Positions 1 to 11,330 of a stretch of 64,000 bases of DNA are shown here, piece by piece; positions within the stretch are counted from its first letter, which is position 1; every line of letters starts with the position of its first letter. A model generated the notes under the pieces. The model was not told the origin of the DNA and did not search any database. It saw only the letters and a program-made list of their open reading frames with translations. The DNA is taken from NCBI GenBank assembly GCA_021014945.1, contig MU266412.1, positions 1 to 64,000 of the forward strand. Reading direction: 5' to 3'. The stretch comes from Leucogyrophana mollusca. Taxonomy: Eukaryota; Basidiomycota; Agaricomycetes; Boletales. A program made the position numbers and the translations under genes.

Positions 1-2065
1 TGTGAGATCACCGACACAAGTGTATCATAATTATGTGAATGGAACATACAACTCCTGATTACAAAAGATTATCAAGCTACATAATTTTTCTACCCAAGAT
101 AAACAGCCGCCAACAAGTCACCTCCGCATCCACAACAGATAAAAGGAGCCAGGTCACCAAAAGTGTCAGTAATACAATGTTGCCGTGTGACTGTCGATGC
201 CGCGAAACACGCTAAGTCTGTATAAGTCGCATACATCATTGCCCAGCATTTGCTATATGTGGGTACTGCCACATTAGAGTCAGGGTGATATTTACGATGC
301 AAGGAGGATAACTAGGTAATGGCATCTAATGTTATACCAAACCAAGTAAAATAATTTGTATATTTTGGTAGTGGCATTCTATATAATACCAATATAAGAG
401 CTGATCGGAAAACTTAAGTTTCAGTGATGATCTTCCATCCGCTTGACCTTTTTCTAGGTCGGCCTGTCTTGCAGGGACCGTCCCCCGATGCTTTCGCGCC
501 CAACGCGTTTCTGGTGCTCATATTCCCTTTCTGCTCCAGTTTCTCAATACTCCTCAATCCCATTGGCCTCGGTGCTCTTCGGTCACTTTCCGCCCAGAGC
601 TTTGGTCCCAGTTGCGTGGCCTTTGGGGCCTCTGTTCTTCTGGTCGAAATTTCAGTCTATTTAATCTGCATTGGTATGTACCTCATCCACGATGTCATGC
701 GAATTGCACATTAATAGCACACATTCACAGCATATGCTATTTCCACTAATTTTTTCCCGCCACACCGCCTATCTCATGGCCCATTTCGATACCGACGGGG
801 TCATATCTCGCACATGCATCTCGATCGCCTCCGCCGACTCGTAGTCAGCCTTTCGGGCTCACGTTGCTCAATCCGTGAGGGAGGTTCACAACAGACATGC
901 GGCTTTCAGCTGCCGCTATGTCCCCAATGCTCCGGTTGCAATCTATCGGGCATGTCAGTACGTTCGGTGAATCTGGGGCCGCTTCTATAGGTGGTGGCCA
1001 GGGGCCTCCTCGTCCTCCATCCGAAGCCGATGATGACTTCCTGGAGGTATCATCTGATGCAGATGGTGCTGACATGCAAGACGACGGAGAGGATGAGTTT
1101 GTGTCCAGCGAGTGGATTGACTATACTTTCCTTCATACAGTAGTCATAACTGTAATGTTCTACACACCATGCTCGATCTGTTTGTGCGGACGGATTCATT
1201 GCAATTTGAGGTCATATCCTGCTATGCGGACGGATCCCTCATAATCCGAAACCATATCCTGCTAGGCGGACGAGGTGCTCGTGAAATGATGTTGTATCCT
1301 TTTGGCGGACGGATGGCGGGGCGAAAATCGAGGTCCGAGTAATATGCGGACGGAACCGGTCAAAATCAGTAAGGACGGAAAGGCCAAAATTTGGCGATTT
1401 TGGATAGGACCTCTGTACCAATATGCAGGGGTCCTGTCACTGGTCGGAAGCAACATCGGCATTTTCCGAGGTAGAAGTACCGACCCAAGTCACCCAACAA
1501 GTGTTTCAGTCTTAATTTTGCGTGAGCACTAACTTTCAGGTCGGAATATGCAGGCCGTTCAGGGCAAGCTTCCAGTTTGTAGGAAAACCACCCTCGGCCC
1601 TCCCAAATTCCGGATGTTTTACCCAGAATCGACTTTTTTTTCGTCACTGATGCTCCAATGATGATGTTGAAGGAGTCAGAAAGATGATGCATATCCTCGC
1701 ATACTCACTCTGGCCTGATGCGATGTCGCCCATTATTTCTGTAGAATACACTGATAAGGTGGACTTCTACTTGCTCTACTCGTTCTAATCTGTCAACCAA
1801 TCGGTTGCGACTCGGAATCGGGGCGCCAGCAAGTACGTGAGATAACGCGCGGCCGTGCCGGAATTGCAACAAACCGCGCCCCCGTCTATCTCTAACACTC
1901 ACACCAAGTCCTCAGGTATGTTTATACGCACAGCTCGCTCTTCACGATGATTGATATCATCTTTAGGTAGCGTCTACGTTCCTCATTGCCCAGCATTGCG
2001 ATTTCAATTCCGCCACAGCCTAGACAGCGCGTTGCGGGTGCCTTTGGAACCGGCCCCAGTGTACC
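1..2065. other. Left-end intergenic region without a supported gene
   Basis: Only short overlapping ORFs on both strands are present, none with a recognisable domain or codon pattern. The longest (plus strand, 424-714 and 897-1244) are a hydrophobic and an acidic/Ser-rich peptide that I cannot tie to any family. A 40-bp tandem repeat occupies about 1185-1354 and is listed separately. Confidence 0.5.
1185..1354. repeat. Degenerate ~40-bp tandem repeat, five units with a GCGGACGGA core
   Basis: The core TGCGGACGGA or a close variant starts at 1185, 1225, 1265, 1304 and 1345, a spacing of 39-41 bp. Between cores, variants of CATATCCTGCTA recur just upstream of the core in several units. The array is non-coding in every frame I checked. 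It looks like a decayed minisatellite or an internal repeat of a mobile element. Confidence 0.7.
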
Positions 2066-3271
2066 ATGTCACTTCCACCTGAAATTATCCTCGCGATACT
2101 GGAGCCGGAGTATTACACAGTCTTGGGCTCGCCAAACTACTCTTTATTGTCGACATGTGCTCTCGTTTGCAGCACATGGTCTGGACCAGCGCAATCTCTC
2201 CTTTTTCGCAATGTCAAGAAGCTGCGAGCCAGCAACACTCCCATATTCAACGTCGCCATCGATCCATCGACTCCCCGCGGCCGCATGCTCGGGTCGTGCG
2301 TACGCACGCTCGACATACACGTGGGCCGTTCTGTGAACGACAGCTGCAGCCCTCAGGATTTCGTGCGCCTCCTGCGAGGTTGTCCCAGACTGTATGAACT
2401 CGTCCTCAGCACATATGGTATCCACGAGTTCAGCGAGGAGGCCCTCATTGAGCTGAGGGAAGGTGGGGGAAGCCTCAAGGCTCTGAGTCTCATGTACTGT
2501 GGCGTACAATCCCCGGTCATATTTCAACTCCTTGGAGTATGGCCACAGATTCAATTCCTCAAAATCGGGACTGAGATCGTGGCATCGCCGCCTCGGAGTT
2601 TTCACCTGGCCGGCTCGTCAATCTCGGTCGCTTCAGGCGCGCCGGTGCAGCTCTACGATCTTGTCCTACTACGCACGCCATCTCCCGAGGTTCTAGCATG
2701 GCTTCTTGCCTCATCTACAGAATCTCTCCGCATCGTCGAGCTACGTGAGATGCCTGGTGGGGCCGCTAGGAACATTCTTGCAAACCATACCACACGCCTC
2801 CGTTCACTCCGTCTCTTACATTACAGCATGGACTCAGCCGCTCTTCTCCGAGAGTGCACCGAATTAGAAGAATTTATGGTGTATCACGTCCCCACGGTAG
2901 TGCCTCTCGCGCCAGACCTTCCCCAGAGCATCAAGCATTTCGGGTTCAGGAACCCGATTTACAATTACAGGGATACGCTCAGTCCAATCCTTGAGGCCGT
3001 GAGCAGGCTCCCACGCTTGAGAACGCTCACCTGCGACCAGAACGCGGTGCAGCTCAGCGATTTCTCTCAGCTTCAGTCAGTTTGTGATGATAGAGGCGTT
3101 GAAGTGGTTGTATCAGAAGTGCCATTCTGGGTGGTGGGTCGGTTTCGACTTTGGGACTTCATAGACTGCATGGTGCTGATGATATGTACCACCCAACAGT
3201 TCGAAGATCCTGTGGTCGCTCGTCGCTTTCCGCGTCGAAGGTCGGTATCGAATTTTGGCTTAATGGCGTAA
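2066..3271 (+). CDS. F-box-like protein (intronless)
   Basis: This is an uninterrupted 401-codon ORF. The N-terminus, MSLPPEIILAILEP followed by Y/L-rich sequence and ALVCSTWSGPAQSLLFRNV (residues 1-50), matches the basidiomycete F-box pattern: an LPxEI start, a C..W core and an LF.xV end. Residues 90-330 are Leu-rich with L..L.L spacing, as in degenerate leucine-rich repeats that present substrates. F-box proteins link a target to the SKP1-cullin-F-box ubiquitin ligase; the target here is unknown. Agaricomycetes carry large, fast-evolving families of such genes, many orphan. The ATG at 2066 was chosen because it places the F-box at the extreme N-terminus. No introns are needed, unlike most neighbours. 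Confidence 0.75.
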   Translation: MSLPPEIILAILEPEYYTVLGSPNYSLLSTCALVCSTWSGPAQSLLFRNVKKLRASNTPIFNVAIDPSTPRGRMLGSCVRTLDIHVGRSVNDSCSPQDFVRLLRGCPRLYELVLSTYGIHEFSEEALIELREGGGSLKALSLMYCGVQSPVIFQLLGVWPQIQFLKIGTEIVASPPRSFHLAGSSISVASGAPVQLYDLVLLRTPSPEVLAWLLASSTESLRIVELREMPGGAARNILANHTTRLRSLRLLHYSMDSAALLRECTELEEFMVYHVPTVVPLAPDLPQSIKHFGFRNPIYNYRDTLSPILEAVSRLPRLRTLTCDQNAVQLSDFSQLQSVCDDRGVEVVVSEVPFWVVGRFRLWDFIDCMVLMICTTQQFEDPVVARRFPRRRSVSNFGLMA

Positions 3272-4035
3272 CTATAGCAGGCCAGAGTACCTGTCGTTGT
3301 GATGGAGCAGTCCGTTTATACGAGTGCAACCATAAGTATGGCTCACATATGGGTGCATCATTGGAGTCATCGAGACACCACCCGCGCCTTGCTTAATATC
3401 ATCTGATGGCTCGGGTCCTTCATAGATAATCCGAACAGCTGTCTACCTTATTCTCGAAGTCGTGGGAAGAGAAGCTTCAACCCCTGTTCACGCGAAGTCT
3501 CGTTGGACCAGTGAACTCATCCACAACATCACACAGGACCTCATCCGAAACATCGCATATTGATAAGCTTGACTTTTTGGCTGGTCTGTGAAATTATCGA
3601 GGCGTCCGACCACGTTGAAAACACGATTCCACATCCTCTCCGAGGCGAATGATAAAGCCTGTCCTCTCCTACACGCCGATACAGCGGCCGCCTCCGCACC
3701 GAACGGGACGAAAACTTTAGAGCGGTCATCTGAGCATGTCTCATGATGAGCTTCCTGCATGATGATTGGTAACAAACATCTCGTTAACGGGGCAGCTCGG
3801 TAGACTCAACTGGACGGAATCCCGATTATTGGTGAGCACAATCCAACTGCGAACCCATGATCAGTAACCATAAGTCACGTGGGCAAACTTATTGCCGCGA
3901 AACAGTGATGTTCGCTGGCGTTACAATGCAATGTGAGCAGACATGTGATGCGATTTTCACTAACTCCATGCATGGTGGGGATGCTGGATAATATTAGCTT
4001 GTCTACACGAGACGGTATAAGATGCAGTCACGGAC
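3272..4035. other. Intergenic spacer, nothing recognised
   Basis: Short ORFs on both strands show no domain or conserved motif. The last ~150 bp presumably contain the promoter of the downstream esterase gene. Confidence 0.4.
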
Positions 4036-5191
4036 ATGCGGGAACTACAGTCTTCACTCATGAGACCTCTCTCCAATCTACCCCTCGCGTCAGCTTTTCT
4101 GGCATTCGCCACACCATCCTTGGCGAAAGGCGTTGCGCCAGGTCAGATCAAAAACTTCGTCACCTTCGGCGACTCCTACACAGACGTGTCATACCCGGCT
4201 GCTGATGGAGGCTACGCATGGCCCACCTATGCAGCTGGTTACGGGCCTTTCAACCTCTACCCGTTCGCTAAATCTGGCGCGACCTGCTCAAATAACCTGA
4301 CGTATCGACCATTCCCTCCCATTTTTGGGTCCCAGCTGCCTACATACTTTGACGAGGTGAAGAACAGAACGGTGCAAGTGAATCCGGAGGAAACCATTTA
4401 CACGATCTGGATCGGCACCAATGATTTGGGAGCAAACGCCCTAATTACTGGCAGCGATGCATCAGACGTGTCGATTGTCCCTGTCAGGCAGTGTGCGGTG
4501 GATGTTGTGAAGGTGCTGTACGCTGGTGGAGCGAGGAACTTCATCATGCAGAACGTGAGTGCTCGGGCTAGCATGTCGATATGATGAGGACGCTGACAGA
4601 ATTATACCAAAGATCCTCCCCCTTGATTTAACCGTGCTGTACTCCGCAGATTCATACCCCAACAAATACTGGGATGCCGAGCGCAATACTACAGAATGGA
4701 ATGTCTTCATGAAGGAACTCTCGCGATCAGGAAACGCAATCACTGATTTGATGCTTCAAGCCCTTGCACCCACTTTGCCTGGCGCACACATCGGTAAGCT
4801 ACATACAGAAAGCTAAAGCACGGAAATGATTCATGATGTGGTCCTGAAGCGTCCTTCAATTCATACGGGTTAATCACTGACATCTACAACAACCCCCAAA
4901 ACTATCTCAACGGCACTGCGCCTCTGAACGTCACAGGATGCGTCAACTCTTGCGTTTACAACCTAAACGAGAGCGAAAGCGACCCAGGCGTGTGCACTGT
5001 TGCGGAGGGCACTGACCGGGATAGTTTCCTATGGCAAGTTTTGTATCTTGAGCACTCGGGCTCCAGATCACTGATCCTCTCGTAGGTACGACGAACTCCA
5101 CCCATCGGAGCAGACTGATAGGATTATTGCACGTGAAATTACTACTGTTATGAAGGGAGAGGCTAGCGAATGGGCGACCTGGTTCAGCTAG
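4036..5191 (+). CDS. Secreted GDSL/SGNH esterase, CE16-type acetylesterase
   Basis: Four exons (4036-4554, 4613-4793, 4850-5033, 5086-5191) encode 329 aa; an in-frame ATG at 4060 gives 321 aa and an equally good signal peptide (MRPLSNLPLASAFLAFA). SGNH landmarks are all present: FGDSYTD (block I, nucleophile Ser), the GATC segment, IGTNDLG (block III, Asn of the oxyanion hole) and DELHPSEQ near the C-terminus (block V Asp and His). The spacing and the SYGLITDIYNNP segment fit carbohydrate esterase family 16, fungal exo-acetylesterases that deacetylate xylo-oligosaccharides from plant cell walls. Several N-x-T/S sites fit a secreted glycoprotein. The third intron (5034-5085) starts with GC rather than GT. 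The function is inferred from motifs. Confidence 0.85.
5034..5085 (+). other. GC-AG intron in the CE16 esterase gene
   Basis: The only junction that keeps the frame into YDELHPSEQ joins CTATG to GTACGAC, removing a 52-bp segment that begins GCAAGT and ends CGTAG. There is no GT donor nearby that preserves the conserved W-Y-D-E-L-H-P sequence. GC-AG introns are a known minor class. Confidence 0.7.
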
Positions 5192-5806
5192 CACCGTATA
5201 TCGGGGGTAGAGGCAAGCTGCTCTACGACACATCATGACAAACGTATGGCGTGCCAGCTTGGAAATTCAAGTGTCACGAGAAACCGTAGTAGAGTTCCAA
5301 GAGGTTTGACTGAAAATAAGCAGGACTGGCACTGTGACGGACGCTGGGGCCAACATCGGCCGAACCCATCGGGTTAGCAGCCAAGGATCCGGGTACCGAA
5401 ACATTTCTGGACAGTAAGCCACGCCATCAAGACGATCAAAGCGGCCTATTGAACTGCCACCTGAAATCGTCGACGGTCAGGGCGACAGAGTTGTGGTTCC
5501 GGATGAATTATCCAGCCGAGTCTTGACTCCGCCACGGTCATGGGTTAGCCTTTCGCGGCGAGGTTTGAAGCCAGTGCACCGGACATGGAGACCGTTTAGA
5601 TTGGTGTCACGGCATGGTGACAGCGACAATTCAGTGCAACCTGGATAGAGGGCAAACGCTCACGACCAAAGGGTGGATTGGCGATCATGCAAGGAATTCG
5701 AAGCTACAACCTCACGATGGACCGATGGATTCATGTGTGGGAGCTTTCTTCTTTCCTCGCGGGGGGACGCACTCATAAAGACAGCAGACTTCCGCATTAT
5801 ACTCCT
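5192..5806. other. Spacer between convergent genes, nothing recognised
   Basis: This ~0.6 kb lies between the esterase stop and the 3' end of the minus-strand DUF6533 gene. No supported ORF, RNA or repeat was seen. Confidence 0.4.
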
Positions 5807-7402
5807 TCAACGGGCTGTGTTTTCAGCCGTATCGATATTACAAGAGCACATGGGAGCCAAAGCAAACCGAATTTGAGAGAGTGGGGTGTCAGGGTCTTCG
5901 CGCCTGTCCGCCCTGCGCAGTGCGAAAGTGATTCGAGCACCCAGTGCCCCGTGAAAAACACACTGTAAGCTACGAGGAGGGGTGTTGGTTCGATAATATG
6001 ATTTATATGCAACCACTCACCCAAAAAGCAATCCGACCCATCCATCAGAGGGCTGTTGGGTTGGGAGTTAAGTTACAACGAAGTGCTAATGTACAAGTTG
6101 ATGGACCCACCGCTTGAAAATACAAAGTAATGTTTGCAATGGACACCGCTTAGATTGCACCGATAAGCGAAAGCGAAAGGTCATGTTTTGTGGGATAATC
6201 AACTCACCAAACAACGGCCAAGCATAGACTAAATTGCCTTGACGCAGAGCCTTCACCAATCGCATGCCAGAATACGGACCCAGGCACACCCGAGAATAAT
6301 AGCCATGGTATACTGTCACGCATACCACCGCTAGTGGAAGTATTTGTAAATGTTCATAGTCCTGAGGCAAAAGCAAGACCGCACCGAACTCGAACGAAGC
6401 GACACCCCAATATGGCCCCGTAAACAATCGATATCCTTCTTCTGAGTATTGCTCGGCCGACCGATAAGCACAAGAACTATTCGAACCAATCGAGGAAATG
6501 ATCCCGGTGCAAAGGATAGTTACAGTAGTTGATAGCTTCAGAAGTCCCCTTAAGTTGTTTGCTCGATGCCATAGACAATGTCTCTTACCGCATATATGAT
6601 AACTAAAGCTGCCTTTAGCCTGTTATTCTCGTTCCATAACGCAAGTGTACGCAGGAGCAGGAGCACTGTGGCACCGTTCAGCACAAATCGGCTAAGGAGG
6701 TAGAAGCACTCACTTTCGGCGGCAACCATGATGAGAACTGTCGTCCCTATCAAATATCTAAGAATTCGCTGGGTATTTTATTGGATCACTACTCACATCC
6801 GTCAATTTGGTATAGTTGCCAACACTAGTGCATAAGTCAGTGTGTCATATTTTGCAATGGTAAATTTGAATACGGTCTCCAGCGCCAATTGCGAAGGGAG
6901 GGTTTCTAACAAGGCGAAACGCAGTCAGCGTCAGACCCCTGGAAAGCTTGGAGCGCACCATATATCAGACCGCTGAGTGATATGATTGGAAGATATCGGG
7001 TGATGAAAAATAGGACCTGAATGTGACTCCAGCGGCGTCGGCTCCACACGAGCCGAATCTGCAGTAGCATAGACCGGTATGGTGGTTGATGGGAAGGGTT
7101 GGAGGACTTAACTAACCTCGTCGTCGAAAGTCAAAAGGTATTCAAAAAGCTTCCCGCGTAGTTGTATTCAATGAGCATATCTGAGAGAACGATGGATGCA
7201 GCGCACCCATAACGCTGCGGCAGCCACTGGGTGACATGAGAAACGGTCGACAGCATAGGATCTATAAAGACGTACCCCTACAGTACTGTAGATTCCGAGG
7301 CTTTATCAGCAAGCTTTGTTATTTCGAGTGTGATAGCAGACATACCGTGTTGATCTGAAGGCGTAGCAACAGTACCGAATCATCGGAGTCGATATACGAC
7401 AT
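5807..7402 (-). CDS. DUF6533-type multi-pass membrane protein (paralog of the gene at 40.8-42.4 kb)
   Basis: The start is MSYIDSDDSVLLLRLQ, encoded by a 57-bp first exon (7346-7402). Later exons give LFEYLLTFDDE, then IRLVWSRRRWSHIQVLFFITRYLPII, then LLLLRTLALWNENNRLKAALVIIY, then TGPYWGVASFEFG, then a YHGYYSR/LRQGNLVYA block. The last exon reads LQCVFHGALGARITF and stops at 5807. This order (Y/F-E-Y-x-L-T-F-D-E, W..RW, ITRYLP, then several hydrophobic helices) is the DUF6533 pattern common in Agaricomycetes, of unknown function. The gene has many small introns, so internal exon borders are only approximate. It matches the plus-strand gene at 40809-42424 block by block, down to an identical first-exon length. 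Confidence 0.75.
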
Positions 7403-8692
7403 ATTCGTGGGGACTCAAGATGGGTAGACACGATGGGTGATGCACTGAAGTTTTATGCTCAAAAGAAACCCTGCCAAGCCGCAGAGTCCGCTTCGGATCG
7501 TTCAAAGTTGGAGTCATTGGGCGTCCTGCCACACTAGATAACGAGAACATCTCGCGAGCGTTTCATGCCAATCTCGTTCCAATCTTGGAACCGTGAACGA
7601 ACTCGGTGGAGTATATGTCAGTTTAGTGGCAAGACAGATGCAACCCTACTTTGCGGTCTTACCTGCTTCGGTTCAGACATTGAGTGGCTTACTAACATGT
7701 ATGTGTAATGCGCACGCACAGCCAGACCCCCCGTGTCGGCGCAAGCAGAAACCTGAGGCCTGGTATCCAAAGTATAATCGGATGGCACGGAAGGACTCTT
7801 CTTTGCGAACCGCAGTGCTGAGTAAAACGGGAGCAGACTCGCCAAGGTCACTGGCCCCGCGAGCACATGCGCGGCAGCTGTCAAGCCTTCGTTTATTTTC
7901 GGGGCGGCATGCTCGTTACACTGAGGCACACAGCACCTCTGCAAAACCAGGCAATAAGTTCGGCCGCTTTCCGTATGTATCGGAGCACTCACGGCATGTG
8001 AGCATCCATTCCACCTGTCTGAGAGTGTAAAACAGACAAGGTTAGGAGTTGACAGAGGATAGCCATCTTCTCGTAAGCTGAATGAACATACGCATGCAAT
8101 AACCTTCCAAAGCAGTCTGAAGGTATCAGACGTCAAACTTCACAAAGACCGAAGATTCAACATCAGCTGTGTCGAAAGCATGCCCACCGAAACGACCTCC
8201 GCAGCTACAGACTGGAGTCGGTGAGGTACAGCCACTCGCCCCGCAAAGACCTCGTTCAGGCTTAAAACTCATTCCATTACGCCAATGGAATGTAGAAGTC
8301 CCAGCACGGGATAGAAAAGTGGAAAGCGAAAGAATCCGCACTCTCCTTTGTCCAAGCCGGTTCCGAACGACGAAGAGGCTTGTGTTGAAAAGGACCACAG
8401 TACGCATGTGGAAGTCCGAGTACTACGAAACTGCCCCAATTTGTGGTGACAGCTGAATGACATCGAATTCTTCCCTATTCTTCCGTCCGTCAATATTTAG
8501 TATTCAATCGTCCCTGCGGCGAATGTTGGTGAATGTTTAAAATACACAATTCTCGACGTACCCAGTCCGCAGAGCTTGCCCCAGCCGTCGTGCAAACGGC
8601 AAACTGATATTTTGCAAATCAAGGCTACTTCAAGCGCCGAATACTTGGTTTCCACCAGCCGATTTACGCGCATCCTCACATCCCATACATCA
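7403..8692. other. Intergenic region without a supported gene
   Basis: There is a 172-codon ORF on the minus strand (7618-8136) and shorter ones on both strands. None has a domain, a signal or believable neighbouring exons, and I regard them as chance frames. The final ~150 bp upstream of 8693 would be the promoter of the terpene-synthase-like gene. Confidence 0.4.
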
Positions 8693-9950
8693 ATGACTAC
8701 CCACATCTACCGGCTACCTGATCTTCTTGCTGGATGTCCCCGGAAAAGAGGACCTGTTAATCCTTATCTGGCAGAGGTAAACGAGGAGCACATAGGATGG
8801 ATCGATAACTGTCCTACATTCCGAGCACCCAATGACAGCAATGTGAGTCTACCTTCTGGCGCAATCTCGAATCCCCAAGACTGCTACTAATGCGTACGAA
8901 AGGCTTGCAAAAGCGCACAGCTCCCGTTGTTTATGTCGTTAATGTTTCCTAAGGCGGATGCAAAGGCCCTTCGTGCCATCGTGAACTATGTGACTGCGAC
9001 TATCATTCTGGACAAGATCAAGCAAGTCAATGTCAAGTAGTCTACTTTGCAGACCTCTTGGGAACTGACAACTGCCCTCGCAAAAAGTGACACGGCTACG
9101 GTGGAAAATGCCCAACAGTTTGCGTCCTTGTATACAGCCGCGTTCAATAATCCGTCGGAGGGGATGAAGTCTCAACATACTTTCGTTCAGTTAATCAGTA
9201 GGTCAGCGCACACCACCTTTTCCCTCCGAATGAAGTACAAAACCTCCCCGTCCTAATAGTCTATCATTCGCATTGAACGAGTCCGTAGGCCCGTCCTATC
9301 TAACGGACTTCCTCCGCGCGAACGCAGCATTCGCGCAAAGTACTGTACAAGAAGCAGTGGAAAGAAAGGCCGCTCAGGATACCAGCTCTAAACTAACCCT
9401 GGAGACCTACTTAGCCACGCGTCGAGATTCCATATGCATCAAACCATACATGATTTTCGTTCGATCCAGCGGCGGCTTGGAAATTCCTAGGGATACGCTG
9501 GGCGAGCCAGCAATTAGAGGTATGGAGGAAGAGGTAATCAACATGATCCTTATCGCGAATGTGGGCGGAAAAGTGTCTCCGTTGCTCAATAAGATGCTGG
9601 TGTTGACTCTGCTGCTGTAGGACATATACTCGTACAAGAAAGAACTAACAGAAGACAACGCACCACATAATCTTCTCACCGTCCTCATGCAGGACCCTCC
9701 GACATCTCACCTAGACTTGCAAGGCGCAATCGACTACGCAGGAAAGCTCTTTGAATCTTCCCTGAATCGCTTCAAGAAATGTCAGGCGACTTTACCTCTA
9801 CTCGATGAAGAGACCAACAATATGGTTGTCGAGTATGCCGAGGGACTGTCGGATCTTTTCGTGGGCAACATTGAATGGAGTGTCGTTGTTCCGAGATACA
9901 ACGTGTTTGAAAACGAGGAGCATAGGCAGAGAAGATGGATGGTGCTCTGA
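8693..9950 (+). CDS. Terpene synthase-like (class I sesquiterpene synthase type), Asp-rich region degenerate or spliced out
   Basis: The exons are 8693-8842, 8903-9201, 9260-9560 and 9621-9950. Joining 9560 to 9621 restores NDIYSYKKE, a full NSE metal-binding triad (NDxxSxxxE). Upstream is YLATRRDSICIKP and downstream GNIEWSVVVPRYN, both standard landmarks of basidiomycete class I terpene synthases, which cyclise farnesyl diphosphate in the cytosol. The helix that should hold the DDxxD/E motif reads ILDKIKQ, keeping only one Asp, and is followed by an in-frame TAG at 9038-9040. An alternative 72-bp intron (8981-9052, GTGAAC...TTGCAG) would remove both the stop and the helix and give about 335 aa. 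Either way the first metal site appears lost, so the product may be inactive or the locus a young pseudogene. No other biosynthetic-cluster genes are adjacent. Confidence 0.75.
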
Positions 9951-10404
9951 GACGCCAACGTTGTATCCACTGATTCGGCCCGTCCTCTGGTATGTGTGCA
10001 AGTATATACTTCGTACATATGTGTAGGTCGTGTTCTGGATAGGATCACTGTAAGAGAGTAGGAACAGTCGACCTTGTAATCGAGCTACTATCGACGCATT
10101 CCTGTCGGAGGCGTTTCCAGAATACCTGGAGCTGGCCGACCGCCAGCCTTGGGGAAGACTCGAATGGTGGGCAAGGGGCGGCCAGTGGGCGGCCCCGCTG
10201 TAAAAGGAATTTATGATGACTAAGCGTCGGTGTGCCACGTTTACGATGACCATCATTAACTTACAGGCCGTGGCTTTACCAGGACTTGACCACGACCACA
10301 AGCTTGCAGGCCCCTCGTACTCATCGGCGTTTGAGTCTCCGTTCACATTTCGGCACAGTCGAACTGAACTCTTTGAAGCCGGCCGCCACTAGCGTACTCC
10401 GAAG
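9951..10404. other. Spacer upstream of the Derlin gene
   Basis: No supported ORF was found. The 3' end of the terpene-synthase-like gene and the promoter of the Derlin gene must lie here. No repeat or clear element was recognised. Confidence 0.4.
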
Positions 10405-11330
10405 ATGCCTGTCGGAATCGAAGCCTGGTTGGCGCAGATTCCACCTATAACGCGCACTTGGCTCGCTCTTGCAGTCCTCACTAGTTTAGCGGTGGTATGT
10501 CACACATAAACGCGCATGTACTCCTCAGCTTATCCGAGCTTTGAACAGCAATGTCAGCTTGTTACACCCTTGCAGCTGTATTTTAGCTTCAAGTCGGCAT
10601 TTACCAACGCACAGGTGCGCAAGTACCTTATTTTTGCATCGGCAAGCGCTGAATTGAAGCGTATCTAAGCCGTGGAGGATTTTCACGACTTTCTTCTATT
10701 TTGGATCGCTATCACTAGACTTCATATTTCATCTATTTTTCTTGTATGTCCTCACTTTCTTCTATGGCGAACAGCGCACTCACAGCTCTTTCCTAGCATG
10801 CGGTATAGCAGGATGCTTGAGGAGTCATCGTTCGCGAATAGAAAAGCAGATTACTTCTGGCTTCTTCTTCTATCATCTGTTATGTTACTCGTAAGCGACT
10901 GACCCCCCGATCTCCTGTGCTCCAGCATTAAAGATTGTAATGTAGGCTCTATCGCCTCTCTTCAACCTCCCCTTCCTATCCTCTTCCCTCGCCTTCGTTC
11001 CAATATACCTGTGGTCTCGACGGCATCCATCGACACCGATATCCCTGTTTGGCTTAATCACAATATCCGCGCCGTACCTCCCTCTTGCGCTCGTCGCTTT
11101 TTCATGGGTCCTCAACGGGACATGGAAAGCTGCCGCGAGTGATTTGATAGGGTGCGCTGTAGGCCATGTGGGCTGGTTCATGCGAGACGTTTGGGCGAGA
11201 GAGATGGTTGGCGGGTATAGCCCACTGAGTGATGCACCGGATAGACTGTGAGTTATTTTGAGTACGAACAAGTGGCTAGATGACTTGCTGACATTGTTGT
11301 CGTAGGAAACGTCTATTCGGTGACTTGTGA
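10405..11330 (+). CDS. Derlin (Der1-like), ER-associated degradation membrane protein
   Basis: Six exons (10405-10494, 10549-10614, 10670-10743, 10797-10890, 10946-11247, 11306-11330) encode 216 aa. The start, MPVGIEAWLAQIPPITRTW, then CQLVTPLQLYFSFKSAF, PWRIFTTFFYFG, MRYSRMLEESSF, IYLWSRRHP, and the end AVGHVGWFMRDVW followed by KRLFGDL follow the Derlin family block by block. Derlins are rhomboid-fold pseudoproteases in the ER membrane that help move misfolded proteins to the cytosol for proteasomal degradation. The WR motif (in PWRIF) and a GxxxG-like stretch are conserved, and there is no catalytic Ser/His, as expected. The protein is at the short end of the family, with little C-terminal tail after the last membrane segment. 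Confidence 0.92.

Noticed and set aside
424..714. Hydrophobic 96-codon ORF near the left end
   Set aside because: Could look like a membrane protein, but has no matching exons, start context or family pattern.
7618..8136. 172-codon minus-strand ORF
   Set aside because: No domain, signal or neighbouring exons; overlapped by an equally long plus-strand frame, so both are likely chance.
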